From Shimia aestuarii (GTDB lineage: Bacteria; Pseudomonadota; Alphaproteobacteria; Rhodobacterales; Rhodobacteraceae), in NCBI RefSeq assembly GCF_900114635.1, contig NZ_FOTQ01000002.1:302483-366482 (forward strand): DNA of 64,000 nucleotides. The letters are read 5' to 3'. The notes below the pieces were generated by a model, which made no database searches, was not told where the DNA came from, and worked only from the letters and a program-made list of their open reading frames with translations. Each line of letters opens with the position of its first letter. Positions within the stretch are counted from its first letter, which is position 1. Positions 1 through 9,846 of this stretch are shown here, one piece after another. Made by a program: the position numbers and the translations under genes.

Positions 1-1629
1 CCTTTGGACGACAGTGCGCTTTTGAACCGGGCACGCGCGGCCATCGCCCGTATCCGTGAAAACCACCTGACGAAATATTCCGGGGTCGATCCCACCCTGC
101 CCGCGCCCGATCCGGGCTATGTCCTCGTGATCGACCAAACCCGCGGTGACGCCTCGGTCACGGCCAGCCAGGCCGATGACGCGCGTTTTCGCGAGATGCT
201 GGTCATGGCGCAGGAAGAGCATCCCGGCTGCCCGGTCGTGATCAAGACTCACCCGGAGACAGCACACGGCCATCGCACGGGCTTTTTTGGAACCGAAGAC
301 ATCTCGGAACGGGTCAGACTGTGCACCGCGCCAATCAGCCCATGGGTTCTGTTCGAGGGCGCAGTCGGCGTTTACACGGTTTCTTCGCAAATGGGATTCG
401 AGGCCATTTTCGCAGGCCACAAACCCCGAATATTCGGCCAACCCTTCTATGCGGGATGGGGCCTGACGGTCGACGAGTTCCCCGTACCACGCCGCCAACG
501 CAAGCTGACCCGCGCGCAACTTTTCGCAGCTTCCATGATTCTCTATCCAACGTGGTACGACCCATGTCGCGATCGCCTGTGTTCACTTGAGGACGCCATC
601 AGCCAGCTGGAAGCCCAAACCCGATGCTGGCGCGAGGATCGCCACGGCTGGAACGCCCATGGCATGCGCCTGTGGAAACGCAAATCGCTTCAGAAGTTTT
701 TCGGAAGCGTCAAACCCGTTGTTTTCGATAAAACCACCTCGGACCGGCCGGACATGACCTGGGCCAGCAAACCCGGCCCGAAAGGCGCCGTGCGGATCGA
801 GGACGGATTCTTGCGGTCGCGGGGGCTTGGCGCAGAACTGGTGCCTCCCCTTTCGCTCGTCTGTGATGATCTGGGCATCTACTATGATCCCGCTCGGGAA
901 AGCCGACTTGAACGCCTCATTGCAATGCGGAATGAACTGCGCCCGGACCAACGGAATCGCGCCGAAGATCTCATAACCGCGATGCGCCGGGCTGGGCTCA
1001 GCAAATACAACCTAGATGGCGCCCGATTTGACCTCCCAGTTGGTCGCAAGGTTCTTGTCCCCGGTCAGGTCGAAGATGACGCCTCCATCCTCTCAGGCAC
1101 GGAGACGATTACCAGCAATCGCGCACTACTAGAAGCCACACGCGCCGCAAATCCCGATGCCGTTTTGATCTACAAGCCTCACCCGGATGTCGAGGCAGGG
1201 TTGCGCAAAGGCAATGTGCCAAACGCGGGCGATCTGGCGGATTTGGTTCTGGAGCATGCCGACATGGCTGCCCTTCTCGAACAAGTGGACGAAGTCTGGA
1301 CCATGACGTCGCTCACTGGATTCGAAGCCTTGCTGCGTGAGTGCCGGGTGGTGACGCTCGGCGCCCCATTCTATGCCGGGTGGGGGTTGACCGACGACCG
1401 GGGCATCGTACCCGAGCGTCGTAAGGCCACGCCGGATCTTGCCGGGTTGGTGCACGCCACGCTGATCGACTACCCACGCTATTTCGATCCAAAGAGCGGC
1501 CTGCCCTGCCCGGTCGAAACCGTACTTGAGCGTCTCTCAACAGGCGACATTCCGCATCCGGGTTGGATCAACCGCGTGGTATCAAAAATTCAGGGACGAT
1601 TTGCCAGTTATCAATCGCTTTGGCGCTAG
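1..1629 (+). CDS. kpsC: Capsule polysaccharide beta-Kdo transferase, KpsC-like (5' end cut by window edge)
   Basis: KpsC family proteins build the Kdo linker that joins capsular polysaccharide to its lipid anchor on the cytoplasmic side of the inner membrane. About 542 residues are visible and the frame is open at base 1, so the N-terminus lies outside; family members are usually about 650-700 residues. The two tandem glycosyltransferase modules of KpsC can be seen as an internal duplication. Module one has KTHPE near residue 81 and PFYAGWGL near 147. Module two starts near RIEDGFLRS (264) and has KPHPD near 391 and PFYAGWGL near 455. The stop overlaps the convergent ribD stop by 4 bases. Neighbouring kps genes, if any, would lie to the left of the window. 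Confidence 0.9.
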   Translation, partial: PLDDSALLNRARAAIARIRENHLTKYSGVDPTLPAPDPGYVLVIDQTRGDASVTASQADDARFREMLVMAQEEHPGCPVVIKTHPETAHGHRTGFFGTEDISERVRLCTAPISPWVLFEGAVGVYTVSSQMGFEAIFAGHKPRIFGQPFYAGWGLTVDEFPVPRRQRKLTRAQLFAASMILYPTWYDPCRDRLCSLEDAISQLEAQTRCWREDRHGWNAHGMRLWKRKSLQKFFGSVKPVVFDKTTSDRPDMTWASKPGPKGAVRIEDGFLRSRGLGAELVPPLSLVCDDLGIYYDPARESRLERLIAMRNELRPDQRNRAEDLITAMRRAGLSKYNLDGARFDLPVGRKVLVPGQVEDDASILSGTETITSNRALLEATRAANPDAVLIYKPHPDVEAGLRKGNVPNAGDLADLVLEHADMAALLEQVDEVWTMTSLTGFEALLRECRVVTLGAPFYAGWGLTDDRGIVPERRKATPDLAGLVHATLIDYPRYFDPKSGLPCPVETVLERLSTGDIPHPGWINRVVSKIQGRFASYQSLWR

Positions 1630-2723
1630 ACGGTTTCCTGTCGGTGCCAAACCGACATAATGTCGTCGCCGATGTCCCTTTGGGACACCCTCTCGAACCG
1701 GGGCGCGGCCAGCAGGCGCTCTACCCCCATGGCGCCAATTGCAGGATAGCCCTCTGCGCCAAGAATAAGCCCGGCCGAGAAGGTTACCAATTCGTCAACC
1801 AAATCCGCCGCAAACAACGATGCCGCCAACGCCCCGCCCCCCTCGCAGAACACGCGGGTGATTCCCCTGTCACCCAGCGCGGCAAGGACCGACGCAGGCG
1901 AAACATGTGCCCCTTCCAAAGCGCAAGGTAGCAATTCTGCCCCGAGGTCCCGCCATGTCGCACGCAGTTCCGGGCTTGCATCGGGGCCGTGGGCGATCCA
2001 CACCGGAATATCTTTGGCCGTACGCGCGAGGTTGCTCATCAACGGCATGTCAAGGCGCCGTGAGACCACGACACGCACCGGTTGGTGCCGCGCCCCCAGA
2101 TCACGCACGGTCAACGACGGATCATCCGCGCGCGCAGTGCCTCCGCCGACCATGACTGCGTCGTGACGCATGCGCATCGCGTGAACTTGACGGCGCGCTT
2201 CAGGTCCGGTGATCCACTGGCTTTCGCCTGTGGCCGTCGCGATCCGGCCGTCAAGGCTACTGGCCAGCTTGAGCGTCACAAAGGGGCGACCAAGGTCGGT
2301 CTTGAGGAAGAAGCCCTGCAGATCTCGCGCGGCCTCGTCTTCCAGTACCCCAATCACGACCTCGATCCCGGCGGCCCGCAGCATCTCCAGCCCTTTGCCC
2401 GCGACGCGTGCGTCACTGTCTCTGACTGCGACGACCACGCGGGCAATCCCTGCCGCGATCAGCGCGTTCGCACACGGCGGGGTTTTTCCGTGATGTGCAC
2501 AAGGTTCCAATGTCACATAAGCCGTGGCGCCCTTGGCAGCGGTTCCTGCCTGGGCCAAGGCCTCTGTTTCCGCGTGCGGACGCCCGCCCGGTTGCGTCCA
2601 GCCGCGCCCTACGATGCGTCCTTCACGTACGACAACGCAGCCCACGGCCGGATTGGGCCAACAATGCCCTTGCCCTCGCCGCCCAAGCTGCAGGGCCAGC
2701 GCCATATAGCGTGTGTCAGACAG
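1626..2723 (-). CDS. ribD: Bifunctional riboflavin biosynthesis protein RibD
   Basis: RibD carries out deamination and side-chain reduction of the pyrimidine intermediate in riboflavin synthesis. Counting from the ATG at 2705, the N-terminal zinc deaminase shows HAETEA near residue 44 and PCAHHGKTPPC near 68. The C-terminal RibD_C reductase starts near residue 140. I chose a CTG start at 2723 rather than the ATG at 2705: a GAGGA element sits about 6 bases before the CTG but about 25 from the ATG, and the extra residues (SDTRY before MALAL) look like the usual RibD N-terminus. The CTG lies 2 bases after the nrdR stop, so translation is probably coupled. If CTG is not used, the gene starts at 2705. 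Confidence 0.93.
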   Translation of the reverse strand: MSDTRYMALALQLGRRGQGHCWPNPAVGCVVVREGRIVGRGWTQPGGRPHAETEALAQAGTAAKGATAYVTLEPCAHHGKTPPCANALIAAGIARVVVAVRDSDARVAGKGLEMLRAAGIEVVIGVLEDEAARDLQGFFLKTDLGRPFVTLKLASSLDGRIATATGESQWITGPEARRQVHAMRMRHDAVMVGGGTARADDPSLTVRDLGARHQPVRVVVSRRLDMPLMSNLARTAKDIPVWIAHGPDASPELRATWRDLGAELLPCALEGAHVSPASVLAALGDRGITRVFCEGGGALAASLFAADLVDELVTFSAGLILGAEGYPAIGAMGVERLLAAPRFERVSQRDIGDDIMSVWHRQETV

Positions 2724-2725
2724 AG

Positions 2726-3193
2726 TTATTCCTCGGGTTGGGTGTCCGGGCGCAGCTCGCTGACAAACTTGTCAAAGTCATCTGCCGCCTGGAAGTTCTT
2801 GTAAACACTGGCAAACCGCACATAGGCCACGGTGTCGATCCGCGCCAGCGCTTCCATGACGATCTCACCGATGGTTTTGGATTGAATGTCAGTTTCGCCC
2901 ATGCTTTCCAGCCGCCGGACGATGCCGGATATCATCTGGTCAATGCGATCCGGCTCGACCGGACGCTTCTGCATAGAGATACGAATAGAGCGTTCCAGCT
3001 TGTCCCGGTCAAAGTCCTCTCGACGCCCATTGGACTTGACGACGACAAGGTCGCGCAACTGCACCCGTTCATAGGTGGTAAAACGTCCGCCGCATGCCGG
3101 GCAGAACCGCCGCCGCCGGATCGAAACGTGATCTTCCGCGGGTCGTGAATCCTTGACCTGAGTGTCGATATTTCCGCAAAACGGGCAGCGCAT
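2726..3193 (-). CDS. nrdR: Transcriptional repressor NrdR
   Basis: NrdR represses ribonucleotide reductase genes and senses dATP/ATP through an ATP-cone. The 155-residue protein has the N-terminal zinc ribbon ([17 protein letters not shown], then [14 protein letters not shown]) followed by the ATP-cone beginning near residue 45. Length and both domains are normal for the family. It is the first gene of an nrdR-ribD pair with a 2-base gap, an arrangement common in alphaproteobacteria. The 5' region contains a single perfect DnaA-box sequence; I did not find a convincing NrdR-box pair. Confidence 0.96.
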   Translation of the reverse strand: MRCPFCGNIDTQVKDSRPAEDHVSIRRRRFCPACGGRFTTYERVQLRDLVVVKSNGRREDFDRDKLERSIRISMQKRPVEPDRIDQMISGIVRRLESMGETDIQSKTIGEIVMEALARIDTVAYVRFASVYKNFQAADDFDKFVSELRPDTQPEE

Positions 3194-3252
3194 GGGCTTT
3201 CCCCCTGTCCGATAGTCTGTGTTTTCCGCCGTGATATGGGGTTTGCCCCCAC

Positions 3253-3261
3253 TTATCCACA
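3253..3261 (+). promoter_or_regulatory. DnaA-box sequence TTATCCACA upstream of nrdR
   Basis: The nine bases TTATCCACA match the DnaA-box consensus exactly and lie about 60 bases upstream of the nrdR start. DnaA boxes near nucleotide-metabolism genes can couple expression to replication. I see only one perfect copy here, so chance occurrence is possible. Confidence 0.35.
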
Positions 3262-3408
3262 GGCACTATAGGACAGCTACAACTCTTTGGGTAGTGGTCA
3301 AATGGCACCGCTATATCGGCCACGAACGGTAGAAATCGCCTTGTCAGCTATTCCATTTGGGCCAAGGCGACCTATTTCAATCTCGAAGGCCATCCCAAGC
3401 CTCGCAAT

Positions 3409-3816
3409 TCATGCAGACAGATGCGCCGCCACGGTTCGACTGTGCGGCGCATTTCTGTGTTCGAAGAGATAGATCCCTTGCCAAGTGCCCAGCGCCAATC
3501 GCCCCTTCGTGACAGGTATGGACAGGGAAACCGGCATCATCACCGCCTTGATATGGGCAGGCATGTCGTCAGGACCTTCATAAGTGTGCGAGAGATACGA
3601 CATCGCCGGGTCCGTACTGGGCGGCACCAATCGGTGGAAGAAGTTGCGCAAATCCGTTTGCACCTCGGGATCCGCGTTTTCCTGGATCAAGAGACTGCAC
3701 GAGGTGTGGCGCACAAACAGCGTAAGCAGGCCGGTTCCCAGTACCCAGCGCTGTACCTCGCGCGTAAATTCGTAAAGCCCCTGGCCGTGCGTCGATATCT
3801 GAAACTGAGTCTGCAT
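3409..3816 (-). CDS. YjbQ family protein (secondary thiamine-phosphate synthase-like, UPF0047)
   Basis: A 135-residue single-domain protein matching the YjbQ/UPF0047 fold family. Visible family motifs are FVRHTSCSLLIQENADPEV (near 34-52), YEGPDDMPAHIK (near 79) and LGTWQGIYLFEHR (near 108). Members show weak thiamine-phosphate synthase activity in vitro, but the physiological role is unsettled. Length is typical. It stands alone, and the nearest genes on the same strand are unrelated exported proteins. Confidence 0.9.
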   Translation of the reverse strand: MQTQFQISTHGQGLYEFTREVQRWVLGTGLLTLFVRHTSCSLLIQENADPEVQTDLRNFFHRLVPPSTDPAMSYLSHTYEGPDDMPAHIKAVMMPVSLSIPVTKGRLALGTWQGIYLFEHRNAPHSRTVAAHLSA

Positions 3817-3854
3817 TCACACAAGGTGACGTGCTCAGCTCAGCCCCGCAAGGC

Positions 3855-4259
3855 TCAGCCGTCGATTTCAAACACGCAATATCCCGTGCCTTGCCCAACT
3901 GTCATGTTGTTGCCAACATGAGACAAAGACAGTGTGCGCGGCCCTTTGAGCGATGCTGCAGCCTCCAGCACCGAATTCGATGGTCGGATAGAAAAGGAGA
4001 CGCCATCAATACCCGGCTTTGACAGGCTCATCCCGTACCCTCGTATGACGTATATGCGTTCGGTTGCGGCGGCTCCACGACTGCGCGCGGCCCGTGCAGC
4101 GTCACACCAAATCCGCGCGGTATCGGTGCCAAGCCGATCAACCACTTCGAATCCTTTGTTTCCAGGCAGATCATAAACCGGATTGAGGAACAGCGCTTGC
4201 GCGACCGCTAGCGTTGGAAAACAGAAAACAGACAGCAGAATGAGTGACAGGCGTTTCAT
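3855..4259 (-). CDS. Small exported protein of unknown function (paralogue of the next gene)
   Basis: I do not recognise a named family. The chosen start gives 134 residues beginning MKRLSLILLSVFCFPTLAVAQA, a clear Sec signal peptide with cleavage near residue 21, so the product is periplasmic or surface-linked. The frame extends further upstream but that extension lacks signal-peptide sense. The mature part has two cysteines (IWCDAARAA and TGYCVF) that could form a disulfide. It aligns along its whole length with the neighbour at 4309-4743: shared features are NP-LPG-K-FEV, WC-A, GA-AT-R-YI, SI-P--VL and the C-terminal G-G-C. The pair looks like a tandem duplication. Confidence 0.8.
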   Translation of the reverse strand: MKRLSLILLSVFCFPTLAVAQALFLNPVYDLPGNKGFEVVDRLGTDTARIWCDAARAARSRGAAATERIYVIRGYGMSLSKPGIDGVSFSIRPSNSVLEAAASLKGPRTLSLSHVGNNMTVGQGTGYCVFEIDG

Positions 4260-4308
4260 GGCTCCTCCGCGCAATATACCAATATTACGCGGTGAGAGCG
4301 TGTTCGGA

Positions 4309-4743
4309 TCAGTAGGTGACACCCAAATTGCAGAACCCACGTGCGTGGCCGATGCTGAGGTTGTAGCCAACTCGTTTCACCGAAACCGAGTAATTGCCCC
4401 CATCTCCGGGGCGATTAGCCTGTGCCAACACTTCCTTCGTTGGATTGATCGTGAAACCGACGCCATAGCGGTTTTTCTGACTGCGCGCCTTTCCAAGCGG
4501 GTAGAGAATATACATCCGGTCCGTCGCCCCAGCCCCCAGTCGCACCGCATAATTTCCGGCTTCGCACCAGAAGCGCTGTGGTCCGGTGCTTGGCCCTTCA
4601 ATGACCTCGAAATTGCCTTTCCCCGGCAGTGGATTGACCTGAAGACGAGCGACCGCGCCAAAACCAATGCCGAACCCCTGCGCAACTACAGCGCCTGCTG
4701 CTACTGAAAAGACAGCGCCAGCAATGATCTGTTTCAAAGCCAT
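4309..4743 (-). CDS. Small exported protein of unknown function (tandem paralogue)
   Basis: The 144-residue product starts MALKQIIAGAVFSVAAGAVVAQG, a signal peptide. A longer open frame upstream to 4824 lacks a better start. It shares with the 3855-4259 product the sequence pattern NPLPGKGNFEV, FWCEAG, GAGATDRMYIL, GFTINPTKEVLAQA and a terminal cysteine. No enzyme motif is visible. The two genes are on the same strand with a gap of about 50 bases and are probably a duplicated, co-evolving pair of envelope proteins. Confidence 0.78.
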   Translation of the reverse strand: MALKQIIAGAVFSVAAGAVVAQGFGIGFGAVARLQVNPLPGKGNFEVIEGPSTGPQRFWCEAGNYAVRLGAGATDRMYILYPLGKARSQKNRYGVGFTINPTKEVLAQANRPGDGGNYSVSVKRVGYNLSIGHARGFCNLGVTY

Positions 4744-4835
4744 CTCGAACCAGTCCCCTTTGAATGCCTCAGCATAGGCCCCAAGACGCGCTGCTGTCCA
4801 ACCAAAGACACCCAACCAAAACATGATCGCAAACG

Positions 4836-4856
4836 AAAAAGGGGGCCGAAGCCCCC
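4836..4856 (-). terminator. Rho-independent terminator of rpoD
   Basis: On the minus strand GGGGGC-TTCG-GCCCCC is followed directly by TTTTTCG. The stem of six GC pairs with a UUCG tetraloop lies 7 bases past the rpoD stop, so it very probably ends the rpoD transcript. Confidence 0.85.
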
Positions 4857-4862
4857 TCCCGT

Positions 4863-6839
<1,977 letters not shown>

Positions 6840-6865
6840 GCGGGTGCTCCTGCAAATTCGGGCTG

Positions 6866-6912
6866 AGGGTGATTCGCGTAGAACGAATCAATATCGCGAT
6901 AGGGTGATTCGC
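6866..6912. repeat. Two direct repeats AGGGTGATTCGC in the rpoD leader/promoter region
   Basis: AGGGTGATTCGC occurs at 6866-6877 and again, identically, at 6901-6912, 35 bases apart. The first copy also forms GATTCG-N7-CGAATC with 6884-6889. The location between dnaG and rpoD suggests a regulator site. Which protein binds is unknown. Confidence 0.5.
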
Positions 6913-6958
6913 AACCCTGTTTACCCGTATTTCTTTACCTGTTCCTCACCAAAACGCG

Positions 6959-8905
6959 CTAGCCGCGACGCGGCTTGCCCCCTCGGGTGAAATCGATTCT
7001 CTCGGTCAGTGCATCCAATGCCGCTCTCTCATCCTTGTCGATGGGCGCTCCATTGGGCCCGACCTCGTATTCGCCGCTATCCTCCTGACGGCTGCGCAGC
7101 GCATTGTTGCGGGCTTCGGCAGCCTGCCCCAAGCGCCACGTCACGGCTTCATCAGCGACCCCGAGCAGGTCCTCTTCTGCCTCGGCGATCTCAGCAAAAA
7201 GTCCCCGTTCGGTCTTGAGCTTGGCAAACTCCTCGGTCAGCGTCATACGTGCGATATCCACGTCACCGGGATGTCTGACCGCCGGGGTGATGGCGACATA
7301 GGGGTGCCGGAGCAGCTTTTCAACAGCCTCGCCCCCCAAAGCGGCCTCAACCGCGGCGCGGGGGTCGGGATTGTTGGCGACGCGCAACAACACGTCCCGG
7401 ATACGTGCATTGTCTGGATCCAGACACTCCATGGTTTCTATTTCGTATTCGAAATCATCCAGGACTTCTGGGCTCAGCAGGGCGACACTTAACACGACCG
7501 CTTCACGCAAACGGTGTTCAACCTGACCTTCGCTGGCGGCAAGCAACGACGACTTCGTGTGCATCTGCACTTTGGGTCCTTGTGCCCATTGCCCCCGACG
7601 CTGGGGGCTGCCCCCCCTGCGCGGTCGGAACAACTCCCAGCGCATATCTTTGATGGCCTGTCCGTAATGGGCCCGGATCGAAGGGTCCTTGATCAGCTTG
7701 ATCTTTTCGCGCAGTGCCTTGTCCAAAGCAGCCTTGCGCTCAGGACTGTCAAAGATTCTGCCTTCTATCTCGCGCTGCCAGAGCAAGTTGACCATAGGCA
7801 TCGCCTGATCCAGAACCTTCTGAACCGCATCCGCTCCTTTTGCCCTGATCAGATCGTCGGGATCTTGCCCCTCGGGCATGATGGCAAATCGGAGGGATTT
7901 TCCCGCTTCCAACAGTGGTAGCGCCAGATCAATCACCCGCATCGCCGCGCGCAAACCGGCGGTATCGCCATCAAGAGCGATGATCGGTTCGTCAGAGATG
8001 CGCCACAAAAGCTGCAACTGGCTTTCCGTGATCGCCGTTCCAAGCGGCGCCACCGAGGCCCCGAAGCCCGCCTCGACCAAGGCAATCACATCCATGTAGC
8101 CTTCGGCCACGATCAGGGGCTGCCCCTTCCCGGCCGCCTCGCGCGCGGGGCCGTGGTGATAGAGACTGCGTCCCTTGTCGAACAGCTCGGTTTCCGGCGA
8201 ATTCAGGTATTTGGCATTGTCGCCGGGGTCCATGGCCCGGCCACCAAAAGCGATGCAGCGCCCCCGGGCATCGCGAATCGGGAACATGATCCGGTTGCGG
8301 AAGGTGTCATAAGGTTTGCCGCCCTTGTTTGACGGTTTCGCCAGTCCGGCCCCAAGGACCAGGTCGGGCGCCACCCCTTTGCCCGTCAGGTGATCCCACA
8401 GCCCCTGCCAACCCTCTGGTGCAAAACCGATCTCGAACCGACTGCGCGCCTTTTCGCCCAGACCGCGCTTTTCAAGATAGTCGCGCGCCGCCCCACCGGC
8501 CCCGGTGTTCAGCATCAGGCGGTAGTGCTGAACCGCCATTTCCATGACCTCGGCAAGCTGGGTGCGCCGATCGGCCTTTTGCTGCGCGCGCGGATCACGC
8601 TCGGGCATCTGCATGCCTGCTTCGTCGGCCAGAATGCGGATTGCTTCCATGAAACCCACGTTCTCAGTTTCCTGCACAAACTTGATCGCGTCGCCTTTGG
8701 CGTGGCAGCCAAAGCAATAGTAATAGCCCTTGCGATCATCCACGTGAAAAGAGGCCGTTTTTTCATGATGAAACGGGCATGGCGCCCACATGTCACCCTT
8801 GCCCTGATTGGATTTGCGCGCATCCCACATGACCTTTCGCCCCACCACCTGTGTTAGGCTGGTGCGGCTGCGCAGTTCATCAAGGAAGCCGGGAGGCAGA
8901 CTCAT
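6959..8905 (-). CDS. dnaG: DNA primase DnaG
   Basis: DnaG synthesises RNA primers for replication forks. The start at 8905 (MSLPPGFLDEL) is the family start; upstream in-frame codons encode unrelated sequence. The 648-residue product has the N-terminal CHC2 zinc finger (CPFHHEKTASF, then YYYCFGCHAKGD), the primase core with YLEKRGL, and a TOPRIM domain with VAEGYMDVIAL and ALDGDTAGLRAA. The C-terminal DnaB-interacting region is more variable. It is followed by rpoD on the same strand and preceded by a small exported-protein gene. Confidence 0.97.
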   Translation of the reverse strand: MSLPPGFLDELRSRTSLTQVVGRKVMWDARKSNQGKGDMWAPCPFHHEKTASFHVDDRKGYYYCFGCHAKGDAIKFVQETENVGFMEAIRILADEAGMQMPERDPRAQQKADRRTQLAEVMEMAVQHYRLMLNTGAGGAARDYLEKRGLGEKARSRFEIGFAPEGWQGLWDHLTGKGVAPDLVLGAGLAKPSNKGGKPYDTFRNRIMFPIRDARGRCIAFGGRAMDPGDNAKYLNSPETELFDKGRSLYHHGPAREAAGKGQPLIVAEGYMDVIALVEAGFGASVAPLGTAITESQLQLLWRISDEPIIALDGDTAGLRAAMRVIDLALPLLEAGKSLRFAIMPEGQDPDDLIRAKGADAVQKVLDQAMPMVNLLWQREIEGRIFDSPERKAALDKALREKIKLIKDPSIRAHYGQAIKDMRWELFRPRRGGSPQRRGQWAQGPKVQMHTKSSLLAASEGQVEHRLREAVVLSVALLSPEVLDDFEYEIETMECLDPDNARIRDVLLRVANNPDPRAAVEAALGGEAVEKLLRHPYVAITPAVRHPGDVDIARMTLTEEFAKLKTERGLFAEIAEAEEDLLGVADEAVTWRLGQAAEARNNALRSRQEDSGEYEVGPNGAPIDKDERAALDALTERIDFTRGGKPRRG

Positions 8906-8948
8906 GGCGTTCAATATAGGAAGGGGCCGGGGACAGAGTCCAGCCGCG

Positions 8949-9254
8949 TCAGTTGTTGATACAGGTATCCAGATACGCCGCACCAGGATCCTGCTTCAGC
9001 TGCTTCCGGCTCAGCGAGTTATAGACCCAGTCAACAATGTGCGGAACTGCCGGAAGGTATTTCTCGGCAACGGCTTCATCCTCGCCCGAAGTCATGATCG
9101 CCACAGCTTTCTTTTCGCTTTTGCGCTCCATGCGCAGTTCGGCAGCACGGGTTACGATTGCCGCCTGAAGCTCGCACTCTGCTTTCTTGCCTGCAAAGGC
9201 AGGGGCCGCCGCTGAGGCGGCAGCAACAATGGCAAATGCGGTCAGAAAGCGCAT
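8949..9254 (-). CDS. Small exported protein of unknown function
   Basis: A 101-residue product starting MRFLTAFAIVAAASAAAPAFAG, a textbook signal peptide with an AFA-type cleavage site near residue 21. The mature part is charged and helical, with one cysteine near the N-terminus (AECELQ) and one near the C-terminus (LDTCINN). No known domain is recognised. It lies between soxG and dnaG on the same strand, about 40 bases from each, with no sign of functional linkage to either. Confidence 0.75.
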   Translation of the reverse strand: MRFLTAFAIVAAASAAAPAFAGKKAECELQAAIVTRAAELRMERKSEKKAVAIMTSGEDEAVAEKYLPAVPHIVDWVYNSLSRKQLKQDPGAAYLDTCINN

Positions 9255-9294
9255 GGCAGAACTCCATTTCTCGGATCAGGTGATGACTTTGATG

Positions 9295-9846
9295 TCAGGA
9301 TGCACGCCGCGCTGCAACCCCTTTCATCGCAATCTCCAACTCGTGAACCAGCGTTTTGGCCATTGAGCGGAACGCCATGATCTGAAACCGGGCATCGCCG
9401 ACACGGGTGATGGAGACCATCATGTGCTGCAACTGGCTGCGTGCTGTGTGCCCCTTTTTGAAATGCTCGCGACGCAGGTCCAGTGGAACGAGCCGCGCAA
9501 GAACATCCTCAGCCCCCTCCCCTTCGAGCAGGACGACCGCCCAGGCATCGGACTGATCCGTGAGGGCAGCGTGATCTGCCAAAGACACCGCAGGGTCGGG
9601 CCCAATCAGCATCACCTGCCTTTGCCCGAACCAGACCGCGCGCGCGCCTTCTTTCCCGGCACTGCGGTTCGGCCTTGGCAAGGCCATCCCATGTTCAGTT
9701 TTCAAAACGTCCGACAATACCGCTTCCTGCCCGCGATATGGGGACAGCGATGTCATCGTTGCGCGCTTCGCTTCACTAAGGGTCAGACCGTCAACTTCCT
9801 TGGGCAGCAAACCCTCACAGGGCGATTTCGCCAACAATTCAGCCAC
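9295..9846 (-). CDS. soxG: Sarcosine oxidase gamma subunit
   Basis: SoxG is the structural gamma subunit of the heterotetrameric sarcosine oxidase, which demethylates sarcosine to glycine with tetrahydrofolate. I place the start at a GTG at 9846: AAGGAGGA stands 7-8 bases before it, and the protein then begins VAELLAKSPCEGLLP like its homologues. The start overlaps the soxA stop in the string GTGGCTGA, so translation is coupled. The 183-residue product has the aminomethyltransferase-like fold, with SDAWAVVLLEG and FQIMAFRSMAKTL motifs typical of SoxG. Confidence 0.92.
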   Translation of the reverse strand: MAELLAKSPCEGLLPKEVDGLTLSEAKRATMTSLSPYRGQEAVLSDVLKTEHGMALPRPNRSAGKEGARAVWFGQRQVMLIGPDPAVSLADHAALTDQSDAWAVVLLEGEGAEDVLARLVPLDLRREHFKKGHTARSQLQHMMVSITRVGDARFQIMAFRSMAKTLVHELEIAMKGVAARRAS

